Positions 15,176 through 24,375 of a DNA stretch of 64,000 bases are shown here, piece after piece. A program made the translations under genes and the position numbers. Numbering within the stretch: position 1 is the stretch's first letter; the number at the start of each line of letters is the position of its first letter. A model generated the notes under the pieces. The model searched no databases. It was not told the origin of the DNA and saw only the letters and a list, made by a program, of their open reading frames with translations. Source of the stretch: Oceanobacillus iheyensis HTE831 (GTDB taxonomy: Bacteria; Bacillota; Bacilli; Bacillales; Amphibacillaceae); assembly GCF_000011245.1 (NCBI RefSeq), contig NC_004193.1, positions 970,501 through 1,034,500 of the forward strand, given 5' to 3'.

Positions 15176-15556
15176 TTACTTTATTTTTTGTATTGGCTTT
15201 GCATTCACAGGTCCCATGCCTCGTGGTATTTCTCTAAATTGACCAACGCTGGATTCGAGGGCATCTGCAATATGTTTTACCGCAATATTTGGATCTACTT
15301 TATCTCCGCATGTATAGACATCGATACTTGCATAACCATGCTCTGGGAAACTATGGATAGTTAAATGGGATTCAGAGATTATAACGACACCGCTTATCCC
15401 ATATGGTGCGAATGGATGAAACACAACTTCACGTACTTCTGCACCAGCTAAGACTGCCGCCTCTACAAATGTATCTCGAATAAAATCGATATTGTTTAAC
15501 TTTTCTAAGTTGCATTCCCACAGCTCAGCAATGATATGCCTTCCCAATACATCCAT
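15176..15556 (-). CDS. speD: S-adenosylmethionine decarboxylase proenzyme
   Basis: 126 residues, the normal length of the Bacillus-type enzyme, starting at ATG 15556 (MDVLGRH...) with AAGGGGAAG upstream; a longer in-frame start exists but has no site. It contains the self-cleavage site [14 protein letters not shown] with the pyruvoyl-forming Ser63 and His68-type residues, plus YTCG (Cys of the active site). It decarboxylates AdoMet to the aminopropyl donor for spermidine synthesis. It is divergent from the DUF4178-PspA-DUF4247-DUF350-spermidine synthase cluster, whose last gene would use its product. Confidence 0.93.
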   Translation of the reverse strand: MDVLGRHIIAELWECNLEKLNNIDFIRDTFVEAAVLAGAEVREVVFHPFAPYGISGVVIISESHLTIHSFPEHGYASIDVYTCGDKVDPNIAVKHIADALESSVGQFREIPRGMGPVNAKPIQKIK

Positions 15557-15804
15557 GTGATGAAACTTCCCCTTACATAAAATATTTACTACTCGTATAT
15601 AGATGAGTATAAACCGATTATATTGTTTATGCAATTTTTCTAGATTAGAATAAAGAGGTATATACTTCGTTTTTTATAAGTAGTTTTAACTACAACATCT
15701 TTAAATTTTTATTTTTTAGGTCAATCAGTTAGAATTAGAATAGGATAAAAGGTCATATGATTATTATAAACAATAATGATGACTAGTTTATGTGGGGTGA
15801 ATTT

Positions 15805-16317
15805 GTGGGACTATTTTCTAAGCTTTTTTCCAAAAATAAAAAAAGTGAACCTGCACCGAAAGAAAGAGACGTATTTACGATCAAAGTCGGTGATATTGTA
15901 ACATATGATTTAGTGGATTATGAAGTTGTCGGGAAAATAACGTATCGTTCTGGAAATTATGAGTGGTATAGTTACCAGTTATTAGAAGGAAAGAATACGG
16001 TATGGTTAGCAGCAGAGATGGATGATGAATTAGAGTTAGGGATTTATAATAAAATTACTTTCCCTGTTTCTAAGCCATTTCCAAAAGAACTTAGTCATGA
16101 GGGTAAGACTTATTATTTTGATGAATCTGGCATGGCTAGAATAATTGGTGAAGGTAGAAGCGCCAATTTACAAGGATCTGAAGTAGAATATGCAGAATAT
16201 GTGGATGAAGATGAAGAAGGATCTATCAGCTTGGAAGTATGGGGATCTGAAGTAGAAGTGAGTGTCGGATATCCAATTGAATCCTATGAAATTAAAATTA
16301 TGGCTGGTTCATTATAA
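15805..16317 (+). CDS. DUF4178 domain protein
   Basis: About 170 residues. GTG 15805 is 5 nt after TGGGGTG; an ATG at 15790 is alternative. The N-terminus is basic (LFSKLFSKNKKSEP). It is followed by beta-rich DUF4178 sequence: IKVGDIVTYDLVDYEVVGKITYRSGNYEWYSYQL...VWLAAEMDDELELGIY, and a second half GKTYYFDESGMARI...SISLEVWGSEVEVSVGYPI. DUF4178 proteins recur in PspA/DUF350/spermidine-synthase gene clusters. The function is unknown; binding of a modified lipid or peptide is speculation. Confidence 0.8.
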   Translation: MGLFSKLFSKNKKSEPAPKERDVFTIKVGDIVTYDLVDYEVVGKITYRSGNYEWYSYQLLEGKNTVWLAAEMDDELELGIYNKITFPVSKPFPKELSHEGKTYYFDESGMARIIGEGRSANLQGSEVEYAEYVDEDEEGSISLEVWGSEVEVSVGYPIESYEIKIMAGSL

Positions 16318-16404
16318 ATTAATGAAACCTAAACGAGAGTTATCCCGTATTACATGATGTCAGAAAAAAATACTAATTGATTATAATTTGAAGGAGAGAA
16401 TTAT

Positions 16405-17076
16405 ATGTTTAAGTTTTTTAATCGAGTGAAGACAGTGGTAAGTTCAGAATTGAATTCTGCGCTTGATAAAGCAGAAGATCCGGTAAAAATGTTGGATCAA
16501 TTCATGCGTGATATGGCAGAGGATATCCGCGAAGTAGAAACAGCTGTTGCAAAGCAAATTTCCAATGAAAAAATGCTAAAACGTAAAGCTGATGATGCGA
16601 AAGCAATGATGGAAAAACGTCAGAAACAAGCAGAGCAAGCAATTGAAGCGGGAAATGATGACCTAGCTCGACGCGCCCTGCAAGATAAGAAAGAGCATGA
16701 AGCCACTGCAACTAGCTTGAATGAGTCTTGGACAACAGCGAAAAATGATGCTGAAGTTCTTAAATCAAAATTAGATGAAATGAAAAAGGAATACCAAGAA
16801 ATGAAATTGAAGAAGGATTCCTTAAAAGCACGTGCTGAATCTGCTAAAACAAGAACAAAAATTAATCGTACGATGTCATCTATCGGAAATGATAGCTCTA
16901 AACAAGGTTTTGAGCGAATGGAAGAGAAAGTAATGCGATATGAAGCAGAAGCAGAGACAAGTGAAGCGATGTCTTATGAAAGCCGATCCTTAGATGATGA
17001 GTTTGAGGAATTAAATAAACAGAATGGTGTTGACGATGAGTTAGCAGCATTAAAGGCTAAAATGAATAAAGAGTAA
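16405..17076 (+). CDS. pspA: PspA/IM30 family envelope-stress protein
   Basis: 223 residues, ATG 16405 after GAAGGAGAG. It has an N-terminal amphipathic helix (MFKFFNRVKTVVSSELNSAL) and long coiled coils (residues 25-190) with the family core DPVKMLDQFMRDM and KMLKRKADDAK. PspA proteins form ESCRT-III-like rods and sense or stabilise damaged membranes. This copy is not beside liaFSR; it sits in the DUF4178/DUF4247/DUF350 cluster. A hairpin (17088-17116) separates it from the next gene and may set relative expression. Confidence 0.92.
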   Translation: MFKFFNRVKTVVSSELNSALDKAEDPVKMLDQFMRDMAEDIREVETAVAKQISNEKMLKRKADDAKAMMEKRQKQAEQAIEAGNDDLARRALQDKKEHEATATSLNESWTTAKNDAEVLKSKLDEMKKEYQEMKLKKDSLKARAESAKTRTKINRTMSSIGNDSSKQGFERMEEKVMRYEAEAETSEAMSYESRSLDDEFEELNKQNGVDDELAALKAKMNKE

Positions 17077-17087
17077 GTTGTCTAGAT

Positions 17088-17116
17088 AAGGGCAGTGCTT
17101 TAATTAGCTGCCCTTT
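17088..17116 (+). terminator. Partial terminator between pspA and the lipoprotein gene
   Basis: AAGGGCAG/CTGCCCTTT stem with a short, weak T-tract (CTTAAAGG). It is likely an attenuating intercistronic terminator that leaves pspA the most abundant message. Confidence 0.6.
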
Positions 17117-17139
17117 CTTAAAGGTGGAGGGGGATTGAT

Positions 17140-17751
17140 TTGTGTAAAAGATGGATGTTATGTATAGGGATGTTACTGTTCATTCTGTTAGCAGCGTGTT
17201 CTTCAGAGGATGAGGCAATTACGGCAGAAGATATCCCAGATGAACCACAGAAACAAGAAATCAAACAAACAATTGAAAATGCTGCTAACGGCAATGATGA
17301 AATTGACGATGTAATTGCAGACGTATTTCCGCTTATCACAACTATAGATGGCGATACGAACGATTCGAAAGTTTATGCAACAACAAGATTTACGTTGTCA
17401 GAGTTAAGTCTTCTATTTTCTAATCAGTTCCAAGCGGAAGAGATCAGTGAAGTAAAGGATAATCAACAGATAATTATTTTTAATGATACCTTTGTGACCT
17501 TGCGTAAAAATGAGGCTGACCAAGAAGTATTATTGATTGAAGTCGCTGATGAGGAATTTGTAAGGAGAAATTATTCTCCAAGCTTTTTAGGTACATATTT
17601 TTCCATCCGACTATTAGATAGTATGTTCGGAAACAATTGGAATCGTAATTCAAATGGAGACTATTCTGGTATGGGAAGCTACGGCGGTTCTGGTGGAATT
17701 GGCCGCGGAAACACGACATTTAGAGGCGGCGGACCTGGAACAGGAAAATAA
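17140..17751 (+). CDS. DUF4247 lipoprotein
   Basis: 203 residues from TTG 17140 (GGTGGAGGGGG upstream). It has a lipoprotein signal with lipobox LLAAC (Cys ~20), an acidic linker, and the DUF4247 domain (VYATTRFTLSELSLLFSNQF...SPSFLGTYFSIRLLDSMFG). The tail is Gly-rich and ends GGGPGTGK. The tail looks like a flexible tether or a modification target, which is speculation. It is predicted on the outer face of the cytoplasmic membrane, next to DUF350 (15 nt gap). Confidence 0.85.
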   Translation: MCKRWMLCIGMLLFILLAACSSEDEAITAEDIPDEPQKQEIKQTIENAANGNDEIDDVIADVFPLITTIDGDTNDSKVYATTRFTLSELSLLFSNQFQAEEISEVKDNQQIIIFNDTFVTLRKNEADQEVLLIEVADEEFVRRNYSPSFLGTYFSIRLLDSMFGNNWNRNSNGDYSGMGSYGGSGGIGRGNTTFRGGGPGTGK

Positions 17752-17766
17752 AAGGAAGGTGATTAT

Positions 17767-18162
17767 ATGGAATTGTTTATTTCTACATTAATTTATTTTG
17801 TTATCGCAATAATTATTGTCTTAGCTGGATTATTTATTTTTGAGAACATGACCCGTAAATATAAGGACATGGAAGAAGTGAAAAATGGAAATGTAGCAGT
17901 GGCTTTATCTGTTATTGGAAAAATTGTAGGAATCTGTATTATACTATCTTTTGCAATTTATAATAGCGGAAGATTTACTGATACGATTATTTGGGGTATT
18001 GTCGGTGTGGCACTACAAATGATTGCATATTGGTTATTCGATTTATTTACAAGAAATTTCTCGGTAGAAGACGAGTTGAAGAAGAACAATATCGCCGTTG
18101 GTGTTATGTCCGTGGGAGTATCTATTGGCCTAGCATTTGTAATTGGCGCATCGATTACGTAA
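17767..18162 (+). CDS. DUF350 (UPF0719) membrane protein
   Basis: 131 residues, ATG 17767 after GGAAGGTG. Four helices (5-25, 45-63, 72-90, 106-128) in the two-fold DUF350 pattern, with the conserved NGNVAVALSVIGKIVG and its internal repeat KNNIAVGVMSVGVSIGLAF. DUF350/YjfL proteins accompany PspA homologues in many bacteria. The role is unproven; a membrane channel or scaffold is possible. Confidence 0.88.
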   Translation: MELFISTLIYFVIAIIIVLAGLFIFENMTRKYKDMEEVKNGNVAVALSVIGKIVGICIILSFAIYNSGRFTDTIIWGIVGVALQMIAYWLFDLFTRNFSVEDELKKNNIAVGVMSVGVSIGLAFVIGASIT

Positions 18163-18176
18163 AAATATGAGAGTTT

Positions 18177-18210
18177 ACAGCCAGGTATTTGCTTGGCTGT
18201 TTATCGTTTT
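18177..18210 (+). terminator. Intrinsic terminator or attenuator after DUF350
   Basis: ACAGCCA/TGGCTGT stem (18177-18200) followed by TTATCGTTTT. It lies before the spermidine-synthase-like gene. Confidence 0.6.
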
Positions 18211-18241
18211 ATGGCTTTTTTCTTTATAGTGGAGTGGATGA

Positions 18242-19780
18242 ATGTTGAATGATAAAGCAATTAGACAAAGTAAAATTATTTATTGGTCCTCGGGAATTGT
18301 GTCCATTTGTGGTATTATTTTCGAGGTTTTATTTGGTGCGTTAGGTTCCTACATATTAGGTGATGGTGTTAAACAATATACACTTACGATCTCCTTATTC
18401 TTAACAGGTATGGGAATAGGAGCTAGCTTAAGTGAGAAGTTTATGCGGAATCTGATCATTAAGTTTGTTTGGATTGAATTTTGTGTAGCATTAATTGGTG
18501 GTTTTTCTAGTTTTATTATGTTTGGTATAACCGCTTTTGCACCAGCTGGAACGGATGCGTTTTACTTATATTCTATTACGCTAATCATTGGTGCCTTAAC
18601 AGGAGTTGAGCTACCAATATTAATTCGTAAAGCAAATGAAATCGGTGTGACGTTAAATAAAAGTACCGCTCGTGTGTTATTTTCTGATTATGCAGGGGGA
18701 CTAATCGGCGGGGTATTATTTGTCTTCTTATTCCGACCTTATTTTGGTATGGTAAAAACAGCATTTTTAGTTGGATTAATTAATTTAACAGTTGCATTAA
18801 TTGTCTTATGGTTATTTAGAAAAGAGATTCGGCATTTTATCGTACATGCTGTCATCGGGGGAGTCATTGGTGTGTTACTAATAGCCGGATTGTTTTTCGG
18901 TGAAGAAATGGCGTTTAATTTTGAACAAAAATTGTATCAAGATCCAATAATTCATATGGAAGAGAGTAGCTATCAAAAAATCACAGTTACACAAGATGAG
19001 AAAGATATTCGACTTTATTTGGATGGATCTTTGCAATTTAGCTCGGTCGATGAGCATCGCTATCATGAAGTGCTCGTCCATCCGGCCATGGCAAATGTAG
19101 AGACTCCAGAGAATGTCCTTATCCTTGGTGGCGGCGATGGAATTGCAGCTAAGGAAGTTTTAAAGTATCAAGATGTGAAACAGGTTACGCTCGTTGACTT
19201 AGATCCAGCAGTTGTGGAGTTGGCAAATGAGAATCGGCATTTGCTAGAGATTAATGAAGGGGCCTTAATGGATGAAAAAGTAGAAGTGAAAAACATGGAC
19301 GCCTTTCAATTTTTAGAAGATACATCGGAATGGTATGATGTTATTCTTGTAGATTTGCCTGACCCAAACAATGAAAGTCTAAATAAGTTGTACACGAAGG
19401 AATTTTATTCCTTGGTACGCAATCACTTAAAACCTGAGGGGACACTCATGGTTCAAGCAACAAGTCCAGTTTTCGCCAGAGAGGTATATTGGACGATTTC
19501 AGAGACGATTAGTTCAACGAATCTGAATACGGAGAATTTACATGTAGATGTACCGAGTTTTGGTAATTGGGGATTTGTTATGGCAAGTCGTGAGGAGATT
19601 GATTTAGATATAATGGAAATACCGGTTTCTACTAGATTTTTAACAGATGATATGATGCCAGCACTAACTGCATTTGGCAAGGACGAAGATCAACAGATAC
19701 CGAACTTTGAGTTAAAAGCAAATACGCTTATTGACCCTCACTTGATTCAAATTTATGAAAAAGCATGGGAGAATTATTAA
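18242..19780 (+). CDS. Membrane-anchored spermidine synthase-like aminopropyltransferase
   Basis: 512 residues. Residues 1-~215 form about seven membrane helices. The C-terminal half is a spermidine-synthase/methyltransferase fold: LYLDGSLQFSSVDEHRYHEVLVHPAM, the nucleotide loop ILGGGDGIAAKEVL, VDLDP, and the catalytic-loop equivalent VDLPDPNNESLNKLYTKEFY. Soluble SpeE is ~280 residues, so the N-terminal membrane domain is the distinctive feature. With SpeD nearby it could transfer aminopropyl groups to putrescine or to a membrane or peptide target. The family context (PspA, DUF350, DUF4247, DUF4178) suggests a role other than bulk spermidine synthesis; that is inference. Confidence 0.85.
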   Translation: MLNDKAIRQSKIIYWSSGIVSICGIIFEVLFGALGSYILGDGVKQYTLTISLFLTGMGIGASLSEKFMRNLIIKFVWIEFCVALIGGFSSFIMFGITAFAPAGTDAFYLYSITLIIGALTGVELPILIRKANEIGVTLNKSTARVLFSDYAGGLIGGVLFVFLFRPYFGMVKTAFLVGLINLTVALIVLWLFRKEIRHFIVHAVIGGVIGVLLIAGLFFGEEMAFNFEQKLYQDPIIHMEESSYQKITVTQDEKDIRLYLDGSLQFSSVDEHRYHEVLVHPAMANVETPENVLILGGGDGIAAKEVLKYQDVKQVTLVDLDPAVVELANENRHLLEINEGALMDEKVEVKNMDAFQFLEDTSEWYDVILVDLPDPNNESLNKLYTKEFYSLVRNHLKPEGTLMVQATSPVFAREVYWTISETISSTNLNTENLHVDVPSFGNWGFVMASREEIDLDIMEIPVSTRFLTDDMMPALTAFGKDEDQQIPNFELKANTLIDPHLIQIYEKAWENY

Positions 19781-19815
19781 CTTTGGACAAGGAATAAGTG
19801 GATATATTAGCCTTA

Positions 19816-19850
19816 AAAGCGATACCTATTGCAGCGTATCGCTTTGTTTG
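19816..19850 (+). terminator. Intrinsic terminator
   Basis: Perfect 10-bp stem AAAGCGATAC/GTATCGCTTT with a 10-nt loop, then GTTTGT. It closes the pspA-spermidine synthase cluster. Confidence 0.75.
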
Positions 19851-19927
19851 TATATCGTAGGAAATAGACTTACCTTTTACATAGTTTTAGAATGAATGGG
19901 TCTATAATATTTCAGAAGGAGGAAGTT

Positions 19928-20713
19928 ATGTATACCATTGGACAAGTTGCCAAGTTTTTAGGTGTTTCTAGAGATACATTAAAGTATTATGAGGAAAAGA
20001 AATTGGTTAATCCTATCCATGATGGTGTGAATGGATATCGAAAATATAATCAATATGATATTCATGACGTAATTACAACGAATTTCTATAGAGAGATTGA
20101 TATAGAAATTAAGAAGATACAAGAGATAAGAAACAATATGAGTATAGACAATCTAGGTCATTTATTAGAAGAGAAAAAAGCGAAAATACGTGAGGAAATT
20201 GAACATAAAAAGTTACTACTAAACAAAATCGATGCTGTTAAAAGAGATCATGTTAATATTAATAAATATTTAGGCGATTTTACGGTTAAAGAGATGAAAC
20301 CGCTGGAACTAATTGGAGAAATAACGGACTTTACCGCTTATGATGAATATGAAATTATAAGAAATAACACCGCGAACAAGAAGGCTGTTACTTTATCAAG
20401 TGCGAGGCGTGTCATCCACTTCAATGAAAAAGGGATTAAAGATGAAAAGTTTATTATCGTTAAAAAAATCGAAGAAAATAAAGTACACGGTAGAATTATA
20501 TCTTATACCAAATGTCTTTATATGGTAATAGAAAATGGTAGGGCGGTAGATGGCGGAAAGAATATTGATAATGAAATTGGTGAAAGACTTATAAAAATTG
20601 CTCGGGAAAATAACTATGAATTAGTAGGTATTGCATATATCAATATTTTAATGACGACGTATGAAGAAGGACTCGAGCGTGTTTTTCTAGAAATGTACGC
20701 CCCTATAAAATAA
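19928..20713 (+). CDS. MerR family regulator with effector-binding C-terminus
   Basis: 261 residues from ATG 19928 (AGAAGGAGGAAG upstream). It has an N-terminal MerR winged helix (YTIGQVAKFLGVSRDTLKYYEEKKLVNP) and a coiled coil (~75-120). The C-terminal ~150 residues are laid out like GyrI-type effector-binding domains, with MKPLELIGEI near the domain start and RVFLEMYAPIK at the end. It probably activates transcription on binding a hydrophobic drug-like ligand. The downstream CPBP protease gene, 97 nt away, is the likely target. An inverted repeat ATAGTGT...ACACTAT (about 20757-20790) lies in that gap. Confidence 0.85.
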   Translation: MYTIGQVAKFLGVSRDTLKYYEEKKLVNPIHDGVNGYRKYNQYDIHDVITTNFYREIDIEIKKIQEIRNNMSIDNLGHLLEEKKAKIREEIEHKKLLLNKIDAVKRDHVNINKYLGDFTVKEMKPLELIGEITDFTAYDEYEIIRNNTANKKAVTLSSARRVIHFNEKGIKDEKFIIVKKIEENKVHGRIISYTKCLYMVIENGRAVDGGKNIDNEIGERLIKIARENNYELVGIAYINILMTTYEEGLERVFLEMYAPIK

Positions 20714-20810
20714 TTAAGTAAGGTATTGAGCTAAGGGTAACCCATGAGTTTAGAATGATAGTGTCAGCGTTTCATGATTTTAACACTATTATTTAAGGGA
20801 GTGGCTCAAT

Positions 20811-21596
20811 ATGAAAAAGAAAAAAGCATTTCAAAAACCTTTAGTAGGCTTCATTGCATTAACCTATGCTATATTTATTGTTTTTTTTATCGGAATAGGA
20901 ATTAGTTTGTTATTAGAAGTACCTCCGAGTATAACGAATACGTTACAAATTATTTCTTCATGGTCATCAACCTTTGCATTTCTTATTTTGTTTAAACGGA
21001 TTTATCCGGGAGTAAAGTTAATAACTTTTGTAAAAGAATTATTTACTATAAAAATAAAGCTTTCAGTTTTAACTACGATTATAATCATTCAAGTTATAAT
21101 CATCGTTACTACAATATTTATATTAAGCCATATAAATCAGAGTTTAGCATTATTCTATTTAGGACCATTACCATTATTCATTATGTTTATTGATAATTTA
21201 GTTAGGGGACCTTTAGGTGAGGAGCTAGGTTGGAGGGGATATGCATTAAATGAACTTCAAAAGCGGTGCTCTCCTTTGAAATCTTCTATCATAGTAGGCG
21301 TTTTATGGGGAGGTTGGCATACACCACTGTGGTTTGCTACGGGATATACGGGTATTCATTTATTCAAATATATTTTGCTTTTTATGATTGGAATTTTATC
21401 ATTTTCTATAATTATGGCGTTTTTCTACAATCTAAATAAGAATCTAATGATCCCGATAATTATGCATCAGTTGTTTAACTACTCTTTGGTGATTGTTAAA
21501 GGAGATCTATTAGACATTCTCACATATGTCATGATTTTATATTTAGTAGTTGCAATTCTAATGATTTCTATAAATCCCAAGAGTATTTTATACTGA
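20811..21596 (+). CDS. CPBP family intramembrane glutamic protease (CAAX/Abi)
   Basis: 261 residues, ATG 20811 after AAGGGAGTG. About seven helices. Catalytic motifs: GEELGWRGYALNELQ (EExxxR, residues ~137-142), VLWGGWHTPLWF (second motif His ~170) and IIMHQLFNYS (HxxxN, ~218-222). Members act in CAAX-type processing, bacteriocin self-immunity or signalling; the substrate here is unknown. It probably forms a regulated pair with the upstream MerR gene. A weak hairpin (21618-21649) follows. Confidence 0.85.
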   Translation: MKKKKAFQKPLVGFIALTYAIFIVFFIGIGISLLLEVPPSITNTLQIISSWSSTFAFLILFKRIYPGVKLITFVKELFTIKIKLSVLTTIIIIQVIIIVTTIFILSHINQSLALFYLGPLPLFIMFIDNLVRGPLGEELGWRGYALNELQKRCSPLKSSIIVGVLWGGWHTPLWFATGYTGIHLFKYILLFMIGILSFSIIMAFFYNLNKNLMIPIIMHQLFNYSLVIVKGDLLDILTYVMILYLVVAILMISINPKSILY

Positions 21597-21839
21597 TAAT
21601 TTTATCCTTTATTGAAAAAGTTACCAGAATCATATCTTGAAGGTAACTTATTCCCTGATATAGTTTGTTTAATTGATTTTTAAGCCATTTTCTTTAACTT
21701 ACATATAATAAACAGAAAAATGGTAATATTATATTTACTTCATATATATTAAAAAATTTTCACAATAGGTTTATAATGGAGAATAAGGGGTTAATGTTTT
21801 ATTTATGTTTTAAAATTTTGGGGGATAAGGAAGGATAAA

Positions 21840-23348
21840 ATGAGTAACAAACACACGCAAGCAGACGTTATCTTAATTGGTGCTGGCATAATGAGTGCTA
21901 CATTAGGATCACTTCTGAAAGAACTATCACCAAACTTAGAAATTAGAGTATTTGAGAAGCTCGAAAATCCTGGAGAAGAAAGCTCCAATGAATGGAATAA
22001 TGCTGGTACAGGGCATTCAGCATTATGTGAGCTTAATTATACTTCCGAAAGAACAGATGGATCTATTGATATCAATAAAGCGGTTAAGGTCAATGAACAA
22101 TTTCAACTATCAAGACAGTTTTGGTCTTACCTTGTAAATCGTAACTTGATTCGTAATCCCGAAGACTTTATCAGAGCGTTACCACATATAAGCTTAGTAC
22201 AAGGTGAGGATAATGTTACATTCCTTAGAAAGCGCTTTAAGGCATTAGTGAATCATCCATTATTTAATGGTATGGAGTTCTCCGATGATAACGAAAAGTT
22301 AAAAGAGTGGATGCCGCTTATTATGGATAAACGAGATACAAATGAACCTATTGCAGCGACAAAGATTGATTCTGGTACAGATGTTAATTTCGGTGCTTTA
22401 ACGCGTCTTTTGTTTCAAGAGTTTGATCATAAAGGCATTGATGTGAATTACAATCATAGTGTAGAAGATATTAAACGAAATAGTGAAGGATTATGGGAAG
22501 TAAAAGTTCATGATATGAACGATGAAAAGATTGAATACCATACTGCTAAATTCGTCTTCATCGGTGCTGGTGGTGGAAGTTTGCCATTACTTCAAAAAAC
22601 AGGTATCAAGGAATCGAAACATATTGGTGGCTTCCCTGTTAGTGGTTTATTTATGGTATGTAATAATCCGGAAGTAATCGAGCAGCACCATGCGAAGGTC
22701 TATGGGAAAGCTAAAGTTGGTGCACCACCGATGTCTGTTCCGCATCTCGATACGAGGTTTATTGACGGGAAAAAATCGTTACTATTTGGACCTTTTGCCG
22801 GTTTTTCACCAAAATTTTTAAAAACAGGTTCATTATTTGATTTAATGCATTCTGTGAAATCGGATAATCTTTTTACCATGCTTTCTGCTGGTATGAAGGA
22901 ATTACCGTTAACAAAATATCTCATTCAACAGGTTGTCCTATCGAATGAAAAACGTATGGAAGAATTACGTGAATTCATTCCTAATGCACAAAGTAAAGAT
23001 TGGGATATTGTTATAGCAGGACAGCGTGTCCAAGTAATCAAGGATACGGAAGATGGAGGAAAAGGTACACTACAATTTGGTACGGAAGTTGTTTGTGGTG
23101 AGGATGGAACCATGGCAGCACTATTAGGCGCTTCCCCAGGGGCATCTACCGCAGTACATGTGATGCTAGAAGTGATACAAAAATGTTTCCCTGAGCATTT
23201 GCAAGAGTGGGAACCAAAAATTAAAGAAATGATACCTTCTTATGGCATAGCACTTTCTGAAAATCCAGAGTTATATAAAGAGATTGAGGTATCTATCGAA
23301 AAGGCACTTGGTTTAAAGAACGAAGAGCCCATGGTAATACCTTCTTGA
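21840..23348 (+). CDS. mqo: Malate:quinone oxidoreductase
   Basis: 502 residues, ATG 21840 after AAGGAAGG. FAD-binding N-terminus ([20 protein letters not shown], ~9-28) and the Mqo signature [18 protein letters not shown]. Typical later blocks are [40 protein letters not shown], and the C-terminal GQRVQVIKD...GTEVV and [18 protein letters not shown] membrane-associated flavoprotein oxidising malate to oxaloacetate with electrons to quinone. It is monocistronic, with its own strong terminator. Confidence 0.96.
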   Translation: MSNKHTQADVILIGAGIMSATLGSLLKELSPNLEIRVFEKLENPGEESSNEWNNAGTGHSALCELNYTSERTDGSIDINKAVKVNEQFQLSRQFWSYLVNRNLIRNPEDFIRALPHISLVQGEDNVTFLRKRFKALVNHPLFNGMEFSDDNEKLKEWMPLIMDKRDTNEPIAATKIDSGTDVNFGALTRLLFQEFDHKGIDVNYNHSVEDIKRNSEGLWEVKVHDMNDEKIEYHTAKFVFIGAGGGSLPLLQKTGIKESKHIGGFPVSGLFMVCNNPEVIEQHHAKVYGKAKVGAPPMSVPHLDTRFIDGKKSLLFGPFAGFSPKFLKTGSLFDLMHSVKSDNLFTMLSAGMKELPLTKYLIQQVVLSNEKRMEELREFIPNAQSKDWDIVIAGQRVQVIKDTEDGGKGTLQFGTEVVCGEDGTMAALLGASPGASTAVHVMLEVIQKCFPEHLQEWEPKIKEMIPSYGIALSENPELYKEIEVSIEKALGLKNEEPMVIPS

Positions 23349-23360
23349 TAAGCAAAAGAA

Positions 23361-23392
23361 AGATCTGTGATATCCTATCACAGATCTTTTTC
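23361..23392 (+). terminator. Intrinsic terminator of mqo
   Basis: 10-bp perfect stem AGATCTGTGA/TCACAGATCT, 7-nt loop, then TTTTTC. Confidence 0.9.
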
Positions 23393-23535
23393 TATGCCGT
23401 CAAAGTAGGTTGATAGTCTTACCTACTTTTACATCTTTATTTCAGTTCATTAACAACGTTAGAAGAAGGAATCTCCTGTGCGTAATTTATAAGTGGAAAA
23501 TGATAGAAACATAAAACACATAGGGGGTTATCAAC

Positions 23536-24057
23536 ATGAAATTTTTAAAATTACTTACACTGTTGGCTATCACATTAGGTGTAGTACTATTTTCAAACGA
23601 AGCACATGCTAGCAGTAAGTATACGGTACAAACGGGAGATGTTCTGTCTGAAATCTCGAAGGAACATAATGTAAGTGTTGCAACATTAATAGAGTTTAAT
23701 ACATTTATAACAGATCCAGATATTATTTTTGCTGGTCAGTCAATTACAATTCCAGATGCAAAGGGTGAAAAATTCACAGTAACTGCTTATACAGCAGGTC
23801 ATGAATCTACCGGTAAAGAACCGGGAGATCCAGCTTATGGTATTACCGCATCGGGTACAGAAGTGCAAGAAGGACAAACCATTGCTTGTCCAGAATCCAT
23901 GTCATTTGGAACTAAAGTATATATACCATATTTTGATAATACATTTACATGTGAAGATAGGGGAAGTGCCGTAACTGAAGGAGACTTAGATGTATATATG
24001 TCAGATGTGGATGAAGCAATAGAATTTGGTGTAAAAGAATTACAAGTCCAATATTAG
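23536..24057 (+). CDS. LysM - 3D domain cell-wall protein (YocH-like)
   Basis: 173 residues, ATG 23536 after AGGGGG. The signal peptide (LLTLLAITLGVVLFSNEAHAS, cleavage near A-H-A) is followed by one LysM (YTVQTGDVLSEISKEHNVSV...GQSITIP, ~29-72). A C-terminal 3D domain starts at FTVTAYTAGHES and contains TASGTEV, GTKVYIPYF, CEDRGSAV and LDVYMSD (the three conserved Asp). Such proteins are secreted, bind peptidoglycan and are likely muralytic (lytic-transglycosylase-like). In B. subtilis yocH is a WalRK target; I did not identify a WalR box here. Confidence 0.9.
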   Translation: MKFLKLLTLLAITLGVVLFSNEAHASSKYTVQTGDVLSEISKEHNVSVATLIEFNTFITDPDIIFAGQSITIPDAKGEKFTVTAYTAGHESTGKEPGDPAYGITASGTEVQEGQTIACPESMSFGTKVYIPYFDNTFTCEDRGSAVTEGDLDVYMSDVDEAIEFGVKELQVQY

Positions 24058-24100
24058 GTTGAAATCAATTTTATAAATACAATATGTAGATTAGTATTTT

Positions 24101-24145
24101 ACTAGCTAGTAGAGGGAGAATATTCCTTTGTTAGCTAGTTTTATT
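24101..24145 (+). terminator. Possible terminator of the LysM-3D gene
   Basis: ACTAGCTA/TAGCTAGT arms (24101-24139) with a long loop, then TTTTATT. Confidence 0.45.
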
Positions 24146-24327
24146 AATGTTTCTGTTTTGAAATTACAATAAATTGCTCATATCTCTTTGATAGGAGTTA
24201 TTTTTTTATTAACTAATAGATGATACAGTACTATCTAAATTTCAATATATTCCAAGTCAAACGCCTTTAAATTCTCCTTCATTGTTATAATGTTGAATAA
24301 TATTAGTAATATTAAAACTGTAAGGCA

Positions 24328-24371
24328 TCACTATATGTTATTGACATCTAGATGTCAATAACATATAGTGA
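24328..24371. promoter_or_regulatory. 44-bp perfect palindrome: promoter and PadR operator
   Basis: Both halves match perfectly over 22 bp each. On the plus strand it contains TTGACA (24341-24346), a 17-bp spacer and TATAGT (24364-24369). By symmetry the same elements exist on the minus strand. Nested ATGT-N5-ACAT units resemble PadR-type operator half sites. The predicted start of transcription falls at or next to the ATG at 24376. Confidence 0.75.
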
Positions 24372-24375
24372 GAAT

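Noticed and set aside
15557..15634. 26-residue N-terminal extension of SpeD
   Set aside because: The extension is not seen in the family and the ribosome site is just before ATG 15556.
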